A stretch of DNA of 64,000 nt from G965267335 sp965267335. GTDB taxonomy: Bacteria; Bacteroidota; Bacteroidia; Cytophagales; JAAEPT01. Shown in pieces: positions 9,619-17,018 of this stretch. Where the stretch lies: assembly GCA_965267335.1 (NCBI GenBank), contig OZ253953.1, forward strand, positions 3,844,001-3,908,000. The letters run 5' to 3'. The notes beneath the pieces were generated by a model. The model was not told where the DNA came from, made no database searches, and saw only the letters and a program-made list of their open reading frames with translations. Each line of letters begins with the position of its first letter. Positions within the stretch are counted from its first letter, which is position 1. The position numbers and the translations under genes are program-made.

Positions 9619-10473
9619 TTATTTATAAAGTGACAACTGCAACTGAAACTGGTTAAATGATGACGAGGAATTAACCAGCACCGGACGTTGATATCCAGCC
9701 TGAAAATCCAGTTTGTATTTGGACACATTAAGTCGCTGCATTCCTAAAACAAAGCCTGTGGTTTGATTCGTTACAACCAAACCTGCAATGTACATATCCT
9801 TATAGCAAGCCTTTCCTCCTAATGTAAAGAATTGTTCCGTTTGTGAATGTGAAGATTGATAATTAGAAATTATTTTCCAATCGGGAGTTAAGTCAAAGGT
9901 ATACTCCCCAAAAACCCCAAAGGTAAGCCCAAATTCAATCGATTGATTAATGAGTACTAATTCTGGTGAAGTAACGTTGAGGACTGATGCACCAATTCTC
10001 CAATTTTTTCCAAATAGTGCTGTCGAGAGGTCTATGTCCAACTTTAGATCACTGCCACCATCCGTGTTGTTAGTCGATTCAAGATTTAATTGGTGGAAAC
10101 CGACATGAGCACCTAAAGACAACTTGAGGTCCTCATTGATTGGCAATTTATATCTGTAAGCCCCGTTCACAGTGGTCTCACTGATCAGTTCTCCTCGTTC
10201 AAATCTTACGATACTCAATCCCAAACCATGCTTACCGTCAAGGTCGTTAAAACTACCGAGATAAAAACTGCGAATGTTCTTAAAAGGCCCTGTTCTTGAG
10301 AGGTTTCCAAGCTGGAGTTCCTTTCGATCCTTCCATAAGGCAGAATTAGTAAATGAAGTATTATCACTTTGCAACAAAGACTGTACTGCAAACGAATTGG
10401 TCTGCTGTCCGTATGCAATGTAGGTGCCACAAAACAGGGCCATACAGGCAAGATGTAGTCTCAATTGGTTCAA
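9619..10473 (-). CDS. PorP/SprF-like T9SS outer-membrane protein (cassette 1)
   Basis: 284 residues: signal peptide (cleavage near AYGQQ, about 23), then a beta-barrel-like protein with alternating strands, the family-typical region where strands read GKHGLGLSIVRFERG and GAYRYKLPINEDLKLSLGAHVG, a GGSD turn followed by a short plug-like section, and a C-terminal strand ending QLSLYK. This matches the PorP/SprF family, in which SprF is needed to secrete the type B sorting-domain protein SprB. It is transcribed away from the sigma/anti-sigma/cargo operon starting at 10563, with the promoter region between them. Likely role: outer-membrane partner of the type B domain proteins of this cassette. 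Confidence 0.85.
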   Translation of the reverse strand: MNQLRLHLACMALFCGTYIAYGQQTNSFAVQSLLQSDNTSFTNSALWKDRKELQLGNLSRTGPFKNIRSFYLGSFNDLDGKHGLGLSIVRFERGELISETTVNGAYRYKLPINEDLKLSLGAHVGFHQLNLESTNNTDGGSDLKLDIDLSTALFGKNWRIGASVLNVTSPELVLINQSIEFGLTFGVFGEYTFDLTPDWKIISNYQSSHSQTEQFFTLGGKACYKDMYIAGLVVTNQTTGFVLGMQRLNVSKYKLDFQAGYQRPVLVNSSSSFNQFQLQLSLYK

Positions 10474-10523
10474 GCAACAATTATAATCATTATTTGCGGT
10501 GAAAATAAGATTTAGAAATTTGT

Positions 10524-10553
10524 GTTTACCTTTTTCTTCTCTGGCATAAGTAC
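10524..10553 (+). promoter_or_regulatory. Sigma-1 operon promoter (probable autoregulation)
   Basis: GTTTAC at 10524-10529, 15 bases, then CATAAGTAC at 10545-10553. The AAGTAC core is at the same distance as in the promoter at 9371-9401. The likely transcription start is only a few bases before ATG 10563, so the mRNA would be nearly leaderless. Confidence 0.7.
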
Positions 10554-10562
10554 AGTATACGG

Positions 10563-11123
10563 ATGAATGACAGGAGCGTAATTCAAGCGATCAAAAATAA
10601 TGATAACAAAAAAGTTATCAGGGAGCTATACAAGCTCGCATTACCTTCAATAACGGATTTTATTCGAGCCAATGGAGGTTCCAGACAAGATGCGGAAGAC
10701 GCATTTCAGGAAGGTGTTATTGGATTGATAACTGCCATTAAAACAGGTCGTTTCAAAGAAGAATATACGATTAGAAACTACCTTTTTGGAATTGCGCGAA
10801 ATCAATGGTTCACGGAAGTAAAGAAAAGAAACAATAATTCGATCAATGAATATGAAGCGGCTGACTATGAGACTGAAATTCACAAACTCATTGATTCAGA
10901 ACGAACCAGTACGATGCATGGGCTTATCGAATCACTGGGAAAAAAATGTGCTGAACTTTTGAAGCTGACCATATTTGAAGGCAAAAAAAACAAAGAAATC
11001 TCCCAAATTATGGGGTTCAACAATGAAAAGGTGGTGAAAGCAACTTATTATCGATGCAAACAAAAACTAAGAGACAAAATCAGTAAAAAACCACAACTAG
11101 TGGAAATACTCAAAGGTGACTGA
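10563..11123 (+). CDS. ECF-type sigma factor (cassette 1, sigma-1)
   Basis: 186 residues with region 2 (about 15-90: SRQDAEDAFQEGVIGLI, then IRNYLFGIARNQWF) and region 4 (about 115-175: ECF-typical LLKLTIFEGKKNKEISQIMG, then VVKATYYRCKQKLRDKI). No region 1.1 or 3, as in ECF sigma factors. Paralogous to the sigma factors at 32246 and 45157, sharing DAxDxFQEA-type region 2 and the YRCKxKL end. Its stop overlaps the start of the anti-sigma gene by 8 bases, implying coupled translation. Predicted to read GTTTAC-N15-xxxAAGTAC promoters in front of itself and the enzyme gene at 9292. Confidence 0.9.
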   Translation: MNDRSVIQAIKNNDNKKVIRELYKLALPSITDFIRANGGSRQDAEDAFQEGVIGLITAIKTGRFKEEYTIRNYLFGIARNQWFTEVKKRNNNSINEYEAADYETEIHKLIDSERTSTMHGLIESLGKKCAELLKLTIFEGKKNKEISQIMGFNNEKVVKATYYRCKQKLRDKISKKPQLVEILKGD

Positions 11124-12225
11124 CAAAGAAACAACATATCAACTAATCGATCGATTTCTGCTTGGCGAAATGACAGAGCAGGAAAAAATATCCTTTGAGC
11201 AACAATTGACTGAAGACTCAAACCTTCAGAAAGAACTCAACTTTGAGCAAAGTCTGCATACATCTATCGTACAGGCTTCGATCGAAGATTTAAGAAATGA
11301 AGTTAGTCATGAAATTGCGGGTATCAAGAGCCAAAAGGCATGGAAACAGAAGTTCCTTTTTGCTGCTACTACTCTTTTAGTAATTGGTGGATGTATCCTT
11401 TTGTTTAATCGTGAACAAGAACAAAATACAGAAGTAAATCTTTCTCCTCCGAAAAAGACTGACAATCAGGTGCAGACTGAAAAGTTAACAGAGGAAAAAA
11501 TTACTAAAATCAAGCCAATAGATACTACAGAAATCAACAGTACTGTAAGTAATAAGAAACCTCAAATTGTAAATGAGCCAATAGAACCAGAAGCGAAGGG
11601 GAATAACATAATAGTTGAAAACAAGGAAACGGAATTGTCAGAAGAAACTCTGGAGACAGCAGCAGAGCAGGAGAATACTGAAAAAGCAATTAACAGCACT
11701 GAATCATCAAACAATAAAACAACTGACAACCCTTGTTCTCAAACCAGAGTACTCCTTTCTTATAAAACAAAAAAACCATGCTTAGGTAAAGATGATGGAT
11801 CAGTAACACTAATCGCAACGGGTGGTACAGAACCATATTCATATACCATAAATGAAGAAGAAAGTACTGAATACAGCAGATTTGATTTCCTTGAAGCTGG
11901 CGAATATACCTTCACAAGTACAGATGGAAATGGGTGCCCTTCAGATATTCTGAAAGTGACCTTAACAGCAGAGAAATGCTTTGAGGCACCAAAAGCATTC
12001 AATCCGGATCGCAACAACTGGAAGCACCCACTTGATGATAAATCAAGAACATTAACTATTTACGACCCTGCAGGTACATTGATTTATTCCGTAACTGATA
12101 CTAAACTTACCTGGACTGGAAAAGATATGAACGGAATGGATCAACCTACAGACACTTATCTGTATACCATAATGGAGGGCGGTCAATTGATTGATAAGAA
12201 TTATATAACTTTGGTTCGAGAGTGA
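11116..12225 (+). CDS. Anti-sigma-like transmembrane protein with SprB-like repeat and type B sorting-like domain (cassette 1)
   Basis: 369 residues from a GTG start inside the end of the sigma gene. Residues 1-75 are a helical cytoplasmic domain beginning YQLIDRFLLGEMTEQEK, like the N-termini of Bacteroidota anti-sigma/FecR-type proteins and without a zinc motif. One membrane segment is at about 79-97 (KFLFAATTLLVIGGCILLF). A long Glu/Thr/Asn linker follows, then an SprB-like repeat (about 205-285: CLGKDDGSVTLIATGGTEPYSY) and an ending like the gliding-motility type B sorting domain (about 295-369: FNPDRNNW, WTGKDMNG, DTYLYTIMEGG, ITLVRE). The usual N/DGDG loop of that domain is absent. There is no cleavable signal peptide, so it should stay in the inner membrane with the C-terminal part in the periplasm. 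Anti-sigma activity is inferred from gene order and topology. Confidence 0.8.
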   Translation: MTDKETTYQLIDRFLLGEMTEQEKISFEQQLTEDSNLQKELNFEQSLHTSIVQASIEDLRNEVSHEIAGIKSQKAWKQKFLFAATTLLVIGGCILLFNREQEQNTEVNLSPPKKTDNQVQTEKLTEEKITKIKPIDTTEINSTVSNKKPQIVNEPIEPEAKGNNIIVENKETELSEETLETAAEQENTEKAINSTESSNNKTTDNPCSQTRVLLSYKTKKPCLGKDDGSVTLIATGGTEPYSYTINEEESTEYSRFDFLEAGEYTFTSTDGNGCPSDILKVTLTAEKCFEAPKAFNPDRNNWKHPLDDKSRTLTIYDPAGTLIYSVTDTKLTWTGKDMNGMDQPTDTYLYTIMEGGQLIDKNYITLVRE

Positions 12226-13574
12226 GAATATCAATAGCCATCATATTATCCATGTTAGTTATTAACTCATCTAAGGGACAGTCAGTAGTGATTAATGATC
12301 CGGGGATGAAACAGTGCTTTCTTGACCACTACAATACCTATTTGAATTTTGACTCAACACTTGATCAAACTGCAGCGAACAATTATTCAGGTCAATTAGA
12401 GTGTCACGGGTACCACATTCAGGATATAAGCATTTTGAATGAATTTCCTAGAATCTGGAGATTATCATTGGACAGTTTATATGCTTCGGATTTAAGTCCA
12501 TTGCTCCAACTGGACTCCGTCCTTCATCTGATATTCCACAACTCAAACATCGGTGTGTTCCCAGATTTAAGTCAACTGACAAAACTAAGGCTTCTGGACG
12601 CTCAAGAGTGCCAGGTTTCAGAATTCCCTAAATTATCTGACACAACTTTTTCTGTAAACCTGTTAGGTAACCAAATTCAATCCATCAACTTTGACCGTAG
12701 CTATCCTGAAATGCAAGTATTAATGCTGAATGAAAACCAGATAAATAGTATTGATGCCTTAGACAGCATTCCCAACATAAAAATGTTATTCATAGGTGAC
12801 AACAATCTTGAAACCGTATCGGGACTAGAGGTTTTAGATTCGCTTACACACATTCATTTATATCGCAACGGACTTACTCAGATCAGCGGAATGGAAAACA
12901 AAACGAAACTAGAGGTTCTTGATGTCAGACATAATTTGCTGGAAGAATTACCCGCATTGGGAAGTGGAACACCTACCACTTATAGAATTGAAAACAACCT
13001 ACTCACATTTGAAGATATTCTGCCGCTATTTGCCCTGGATAGTTTCCCTGAAAATGCCGGTTCATATCATTTACAAAAGACTCAAGGAACTCAAGATACA
13101 ATCACAAAAGACGAAGGGGAAAGCTTTTTATGGACATTGGATTTTGATCAAAACGAACTTAATAATTATTACCTGTGGTACAAGGATGGGATTTTAATCG
13201 ATAGTACACTCAATAATTTTATTGAATTTTCTGTTTTAGATAAAGATAACAGTGGTTATTACCATTGTGAAGTAAAAAACACTAGCATTGATTCTATGAC
13301 TATCAATGTGGCTCAAAGGTATCTGGAAGTAGAGCCATTTGACTATAATAAGCCCATTGCCTTTAGTCCTGATGGTGATGGTCAAAGTGATCACATCTAT
13401 ATAGAAGATAGCGGGATCGCACAGATTTTTGATGAGGGAGGTTCATTGGTTAATGAACTGGCAGTCCCGGCTTCATGGTACGGTAATGACTCAAATGGCA
13501 ATCCGCTACCCTTAGGGTATTATATCATTTCTATCAACGGCTCTAAAGTTCTTCAGGTAACATTAGTGAAATGA
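12222..13574 (+). CDS. Secreted leucine-rich-repeat protein with type B sorting domain (cassette 1)
   Basis: 450 residues from GTG 12222, overlapping the anti-sigma stop by 4 bases (GTGA). Signal peptide about 1-20 (cleavage near SKGQ). A Cys pair region and a leucine-rich-repeat array fill about 60-280 (for example LRLLDAQECQVSEFPKLSD and IKMLFIGDNNLETVSGLEVL); an Ig-like domain lies about 285-370 with YLWYKDG and GYYHCEV; the C-terminal 80 residues are a type B sorting domain with the SPDGDGQSDH loop and a final VTLVK. It is probably exported by the T9SS and held at the surface by the neighbouring PorP-like protein. The LRR part would be the ligand-binding or interaction surface. Paralogous to the protein at 46853. 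Confidence 0.85.
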   Translation: MRISIAIILSMLVINSSKGQSVVINDPGMKQCFLDHYNTYLNFDSTLDQTAANNYSGQLECHGYHIQDISILNEFPRIWRLSLDSLYASDLSPLLQLDSVLHLIFHNSNIGVFPDLSQLTKLRLLDAQECQVSEFPKLSDTTFSVNLLGNQIQSINFDRSYPEMQVLMLNENQINSIDALDSIPNIKMLFIGDNNLETVSGLEVLDSLTHIHLYRNGLTQISGMENKTKLEVLDVRHNLLEELPALGSGTPTTYRIENNLLTFEDILPLFALDSFPENAGSYHLQKTQGTQDTITKDEGESFLWTLDFDQNELNNYYLWYKDGILIDSTLNNFIEFSVLDKDNSGYYHCEVKNTSIDSMTINVAQRYLEVEPFDYNKPIAFSPDGDGQSDHIYIEDSGIAQIFDEGGSLVNELAVPASWYGNDSNGNPLPLGYYIISINGSKVLQVTLVK

Positions 13575-13593
13575 TGTGAGCTGGAAATAAAAA

Positions 13594-13618
13594 CGGTCTC
13601 CGGAAATCCCAGAGACCG
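13594..13618 (+). terminator. Hairpin after the cassette 1 operon
   Basis: CGGTCTC (13594-13600) pairs with GAGACCG (13612-13618) 20 bases after the stop at 13574. No T-tract follows. A second small stem (AAAGAGA/TCTCTTT) is at 13655-13673. Confidence 0.5.
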
Positions 13619-13710
13619 AACCAAAGATTAAACCCAAATTAATCATTAGGGTTAAAAGAGAAGAACTCTCTTTGTAGGTAGGGTTTTGAATACCTTAGTG
13701 GATACCAACA

Positions 13711-13745
13711 TTAAAAAATTCCTCAGGCAAAGCCGGAGGAATTTC
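13711..13745 (-). terminator. Rho-independent terminator of the BNR_4 gene
   Basis: On the minus strand AAATTCCTC pairs with GAGGAATTT around an 11-base loop (13716-13744) and continues into a T-run, 26 bases after the stop at 13771. Confidence 0.75.
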
Positions 13746-13770
13746 TCGAACCTGGAAGACCCATGATATG

Positions 13771-16713
13771 TTAGTCCTTTACAATTTCCAACATCTGTGA
13801 TCCTATCCTTAAATAGTACACTCCAGAAGGCAAACTCCGCATATCTATTTTCTTCTCAGTACCATAGCTGATATTAATCCCTAAAGAATTACTAAGTATC
13901 CATTGCTTTTCCTCTCCCGGATAATTGAGGTACAGTTCATTAATTACCGGAACTGGATAAACTTTAATTTCATCATCAACGTTTGTTGAAACCGAAGTCA
14001 AGCAATCATCTACTTCTACACCCGTATTTCCACCCGAACAAACTCCACAATCGTCTATACTTGCAGTACCGTCCCAATCTCCATTGCAATCCTGAACACA
14101 AGTACTATTTGGGGTTACACCTGTTGAGCCTCCGGAACAGACACCACAATCATCTATACTCGCAGTACCGTCCCAATTTCCATTGCAATCCTGAACACAA
14201 GTACTGTTTGGGGTTACACCAGTTGAGCCTCCGGAACATACTCCGCAATCATCTATACTCGCAGTACCGTCCCAATCTCCATTACAATCCTGAACACAAG
14301 TACTATTTGGGGTTACACCTGTTGAGCCTCCGGAACATACTCCGCAATCATCTATACTCGCAGTACCGTCCCAATTTCCATTGCAATCCTGAACACAAGT
14401 ACTATTTGGGGTTATACCTGTTGAGCCTCCGGAACATACTCCGCAATTATCAATACTCGCGGTACCATCCCAGTCTCCATTGCAATCCTGAACACAAGTA
14501 CTGTTTGGGGTTATACCTGTTGAGCCTCCGGAACATACTCCGCAATCATCTATACTTGCAGTACCGTCCCAATTTCCATTGCAATCCTGAACACAAGTAC
14601 TATTTGGGGTTATACCTGTTGAGCCTCCGGAACATACTCCGCAATCGTCAATCGAGGCTGTTCCGTCAATGTCTCCATTACAATCCGGAGTACCACTAAT
14701 TGAAAACTCCATCTTATCTATATTCAATGGACCCTGATCGATGTAAAGCCTTATAACATGCTCACCGGTTGTTAAAGCAATTGGATTGGAATTAGAAAAA
14801 ACACTCCAGGTTTGCCACCCACCAGTGCTTGTCGAAACATTGATTATATCAGAGATAGTACTTCCATCCATCTCTAAATGAAGGGAACCAGACTGATCAG
14901 TAGCGATACTGATTGTCCAATCATAGTCAGTGGTAGTCTGAACATCAACAGTGTACTCGAGCCATTCTCCGGCAGCTGTCCAGCCTATGTTGTATCCACC
15001 GCTAGAGGAAATCTCAATATCAACATCATCAGTACGAAACTCTAAGCCCGTATTTCCAGGTGTGTCATCTGAATATGCGGCACCATTGGCTCCTTCATCA
15101 TACTCTTCTAATTCAATAATCCCTGGTATGACATGAGCACTTCCTCCGTATGGATCTTGATCACAGGGCACAACGCCAGTATTGCCTCCTGCACAAACAT
15201 TACAATCATCCAAAGCTGCCGACCCTCCCCATTCTCCGTTGCAATCCTGCACACAAGTGCTATTTGGTACTATCCCAGTACTTCCACCGGAACATACTCC
15301 GCAATCATCGACACTGGCAGTTCCTCCCGCTTCTCCATTGCAATCAACAGGGTCTACATCAGGGCCATTTAACTGAATCACCTGATACGTACCTGAACCA
15401 CCGCTCGATTCCCAGGATATCCCATTTAAAGTATTCTGGCTTCGGAAAGTTTTAATATCATAATATTGAAATCTCGGTCCGGCATCATACGTTTCATCAC
15501 CTCCTGTTATACTATTTTTAGCATAAATCTGACCACTGTGTATATCGATAAATAATAACTGTTCAGTATGCTCATTGAATAAGATTTCATCTCTTGGGCT
15601 TGTAGGTGCATTTTGTTCGCTACTCCAGGAGGTTCCATTCCAATACATATACTTCCCACTACCTCGTTTATAATGAACAACAGGGTAATCATTCCAAGCT
15701 GCCGCTACAGAAGCCTGATCCATATCTATACCACCAGTGGTATTATGTACTAACCGATCTGCCTGATAAGTTCCATTGGCTTCTGCTGTCATAGGAAGCT
15801 GAATGCTGGTCCCATCGGCTTTATGAAAGGTAACACCTCCGTCATCTGAATAAGCATATATCACATTGTTTACATCACTATGACCATCAGTATTCATACC
15901 TAAAGCCATGTGCATTCGATTGTTCTTGTCGAAGTAAAAATCACCTTTATATTGTTGATAACTAGTATTTCCACCATGTCCACTTGGGTCATAGACTATG
16001 ACTTTATGGTTCGCATCAGAAAAACCATACATGTCGGCCAGCTCCCCACGGGCTGTCCAACTTTGGGTTGAAGTATTATAAGCATAGAGCCCCAAACCTC
16101 TACCCACTCCTCCATCCTGTGGCTTCTGATAGTAATAGCTTCGAGCTAGTGTTCGTGCAGAATAGAATAGCTCTCCGTTACGGTCTGTAAAAAAGTGTCC
16201 ATAGCTGAATGCTTTACCCGGAATCCTATTGGCACTAAACCCCATAAATGAGAAGCTTGAAATATCACCGGGCACATCAGACTTCCAGTACAGAATATCG
16301 GAGGTTTGCAACACAGCTGCGTCTCCCACCAAATGATTCACATCCATTTGAGGATGATTATGCATATCACCTGCTACGTGAATGTATCCGTCTTTATCTA
16401 TTCCTATTGACAGCTCATGATGACCATCATCACGAGTAACGTAATCCTGATATTCATTTGTCAACGGCTGAACATCCGTCACGCCATCAGAGATTTTCCC
16501 TATAAATGGTCTACGGTTTTCATCAATCATAACAAAGTAAATGTCTCCGTCATGACTATCTATGGCGCTAAAAACACTTTCTGTGTAGTAATTGCTATAT
16601 GATTGTCCGGTGTAAAGGGTAGATTTTGAATCAAATACCTGAGATACCCCAACATTTGCATAAATGCATATCAGAAACGTTATTAAGTGAATTGTAAGTC
16701 TTGTTTGTCGCAT
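13771..16713 (-). CDS. BNR_4-type beta-propeller enzyme (putative polysaccharide lyase) with CBM6, Cys repeats and T9SS sorting domain
   Basis: 980 residues. Signal peptide about 1-24; a seven-bladed-propeller-like region about 30-440 with the BNR_4 (PF15892-like) features HHELSIGIDKDGYIHVAGDMH and FSYGHFFTDRNGELFYSAR; two Cys repeats; a CBM6 (about 515-670, VIPGIIELEEYDEG to IDKMEF); seven Cys repeats; and a type A sorting domain ending LEIVKD. BNR_4 propellers include polysaccharide lyases PL24/PL25 and GH145, so lysis of an acidic polysaccharide side chain is plausible, but I cannot fix family or substrate. A weak sigma-3 type promoter lies at 16902-16928, giving a leader of about 180 bases. 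The next gene on this strand is separated by the terminator at 16955. Confidence 0.8.
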   Translation of the reverse strand: MRQTRLTIHLITFLICIYANVGVSQVFDSKSTLYTGQSYSNYYTESVFSAIDSHDGDIYFVMIDENRRPFIGKISDGVTDVQPLTNEYQDYVTRDDGHHELSIGIDKDGYIHVAGDMHNHPQMDVNHLVGDAAVLQTSDILYWKSDVPGDISSFSFMGFSANRIPGKAFSYGHFFTDRNGELFYSARTLARSYYYQKPQDGGVGRGLGLYAYNTSTQSWTARGELADMYGFSDANHKVIVYDPSGHGGNTSYQQYKGDFYFDKNNRMHMALGMNTDGHSDVNNVIYAYSDDGGVTFHKADGTSIQLPMTAEANGTYQADRLVHNTTGGIDMDQASVAAAWNDYPVVHYKRGSGKYMYWNGTSWSSEQNAPTSPRDEILFNEHTEQLLFIDIHSGQIYAKNSITGGDETYDAGPRFQYYDIKTFRSQNTLNGISWESSGGSGTYQVIQLNGPDVDPVDCNGEAGGTASVDDCGVCSGGSTGIVPNSTCVQDCNGEWGGSAALDDCNVCAGGNTGVVPCDQDPYGGSAHVIPGIIELEEYDEGANGAAYSDDTPGNTGLEFRTDDVDIEISSSGGYNIGWTAAGEWLEYTVDVQTTTDYDWTISIATDQSGSLHLEMDGSTISDIINVSTSTGGWQTWSVFSNSNPIALTTGEHVIRLYIDQGPLNIDKMEFSISGTPDCNGDIDGTASIDDCGVCSGGSTGITPNSTCVQDCNGNWDGTASIDDCGVCSGGSTGITPNSTCVQDCNGDWDGTASIDNCGVCSGGSTGITPNSTCVQDCNGNWDGTASIDDCGVCSGGSTGVTPNSTCVQDCNGDWDGTASIDDCGVCSGGSTGVTPNSTCVQDCNGNWDGTASIDDCGVCSGGSTGVTPNSTCVQDCNGDWDGTASIDDCGVCSGGNTGVEVDDCLTSVSTNVDDEIKVYPVPVINELYLNYPGEEKQWILSNSLGINISYGTEKKIDMRSLPSGVYYLRIGSQMLEIVKD
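14002..14685 (-). repeat. Seven tandem 99-bp coding repeats
   Basis: Units of 33 codons (the last has 30), DCNGNWDGTASIDDC followed by GVCSGGSTGITPNSTCVQ. Units alternate NWDG and DWDG, which suggests growth by doubling of two-unit blocks. Two further, more diverged units (about 15150-15345) join the propeller to the CBM6, so the repeat also serves as an interdomain linker. Confidence 0.93.
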
Positions 16714-16901
16714 GTCTTTGGAATTTAGGTAAGGTTACAGACGAAGTTGACTGCCTTGGTAAGGACATAAATTTCCCCTTTGCCGTGTTACAATGCGCAC
16801 CACGAACAATGTCCTTAATTGATTTTAATCGATACTTCATCTTTGGTTAGTTTTCCCGATTTGGAGTCGGAGAGTGACACAAATGTCACATTCTAACCTG
16901 A

Positions 16902-16928
16902 TGACAAACGAAGAATTAAAAAGTAACG
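16902..16928 (-). promoter_or_regulatory. Weak sigma-3 type promoter of the BNR_4 gene
   Basis: Minus strand: CGTTAC at 16928-16923 (four of six match GTTTAC) and TTTTT, then exactly 15 bases after CGTTAC the -10 TTGTCA at 16907-16902. The spacing and TTGT agree with the sigma-3 group; the -35 is imperfect. Confidence 0.45.
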
Positions 16929-16954
16929 AAGAGTTATTATTTTTTTCTAAAAAC

Positions 16955-16990
16955 AAACCCGGGGGCTGCAAATGCCACCCCCGGGTTTTT
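16955..16990. terminator. Strong bidirectional terminator
   Basis: AAACCCGGGGG (16955-16965) pairs with CCCCCGGGTTT (16978-16988), an 11-bp stem. T-rich tracts follow on both strands. It ends the gene at 17019 on the minus strand. Confidence 0.85.
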
Positions 16991-17018
16991 ACCAAAAAAG
17001 TGATAGGATCACCAAAGA

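Larger units (their letters stand above)
16714..17018. other. 305-base intergenic region
   Basis: Contains the long leader of the BNR_4 gene (with CCTTACC about 18-24 bases before its ATG), its weak sigma-3 type promoter at 16902-16928, and the strong terminator at 16955-16990. No small ORF with plausible content was seen. Confidence 0.6.
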
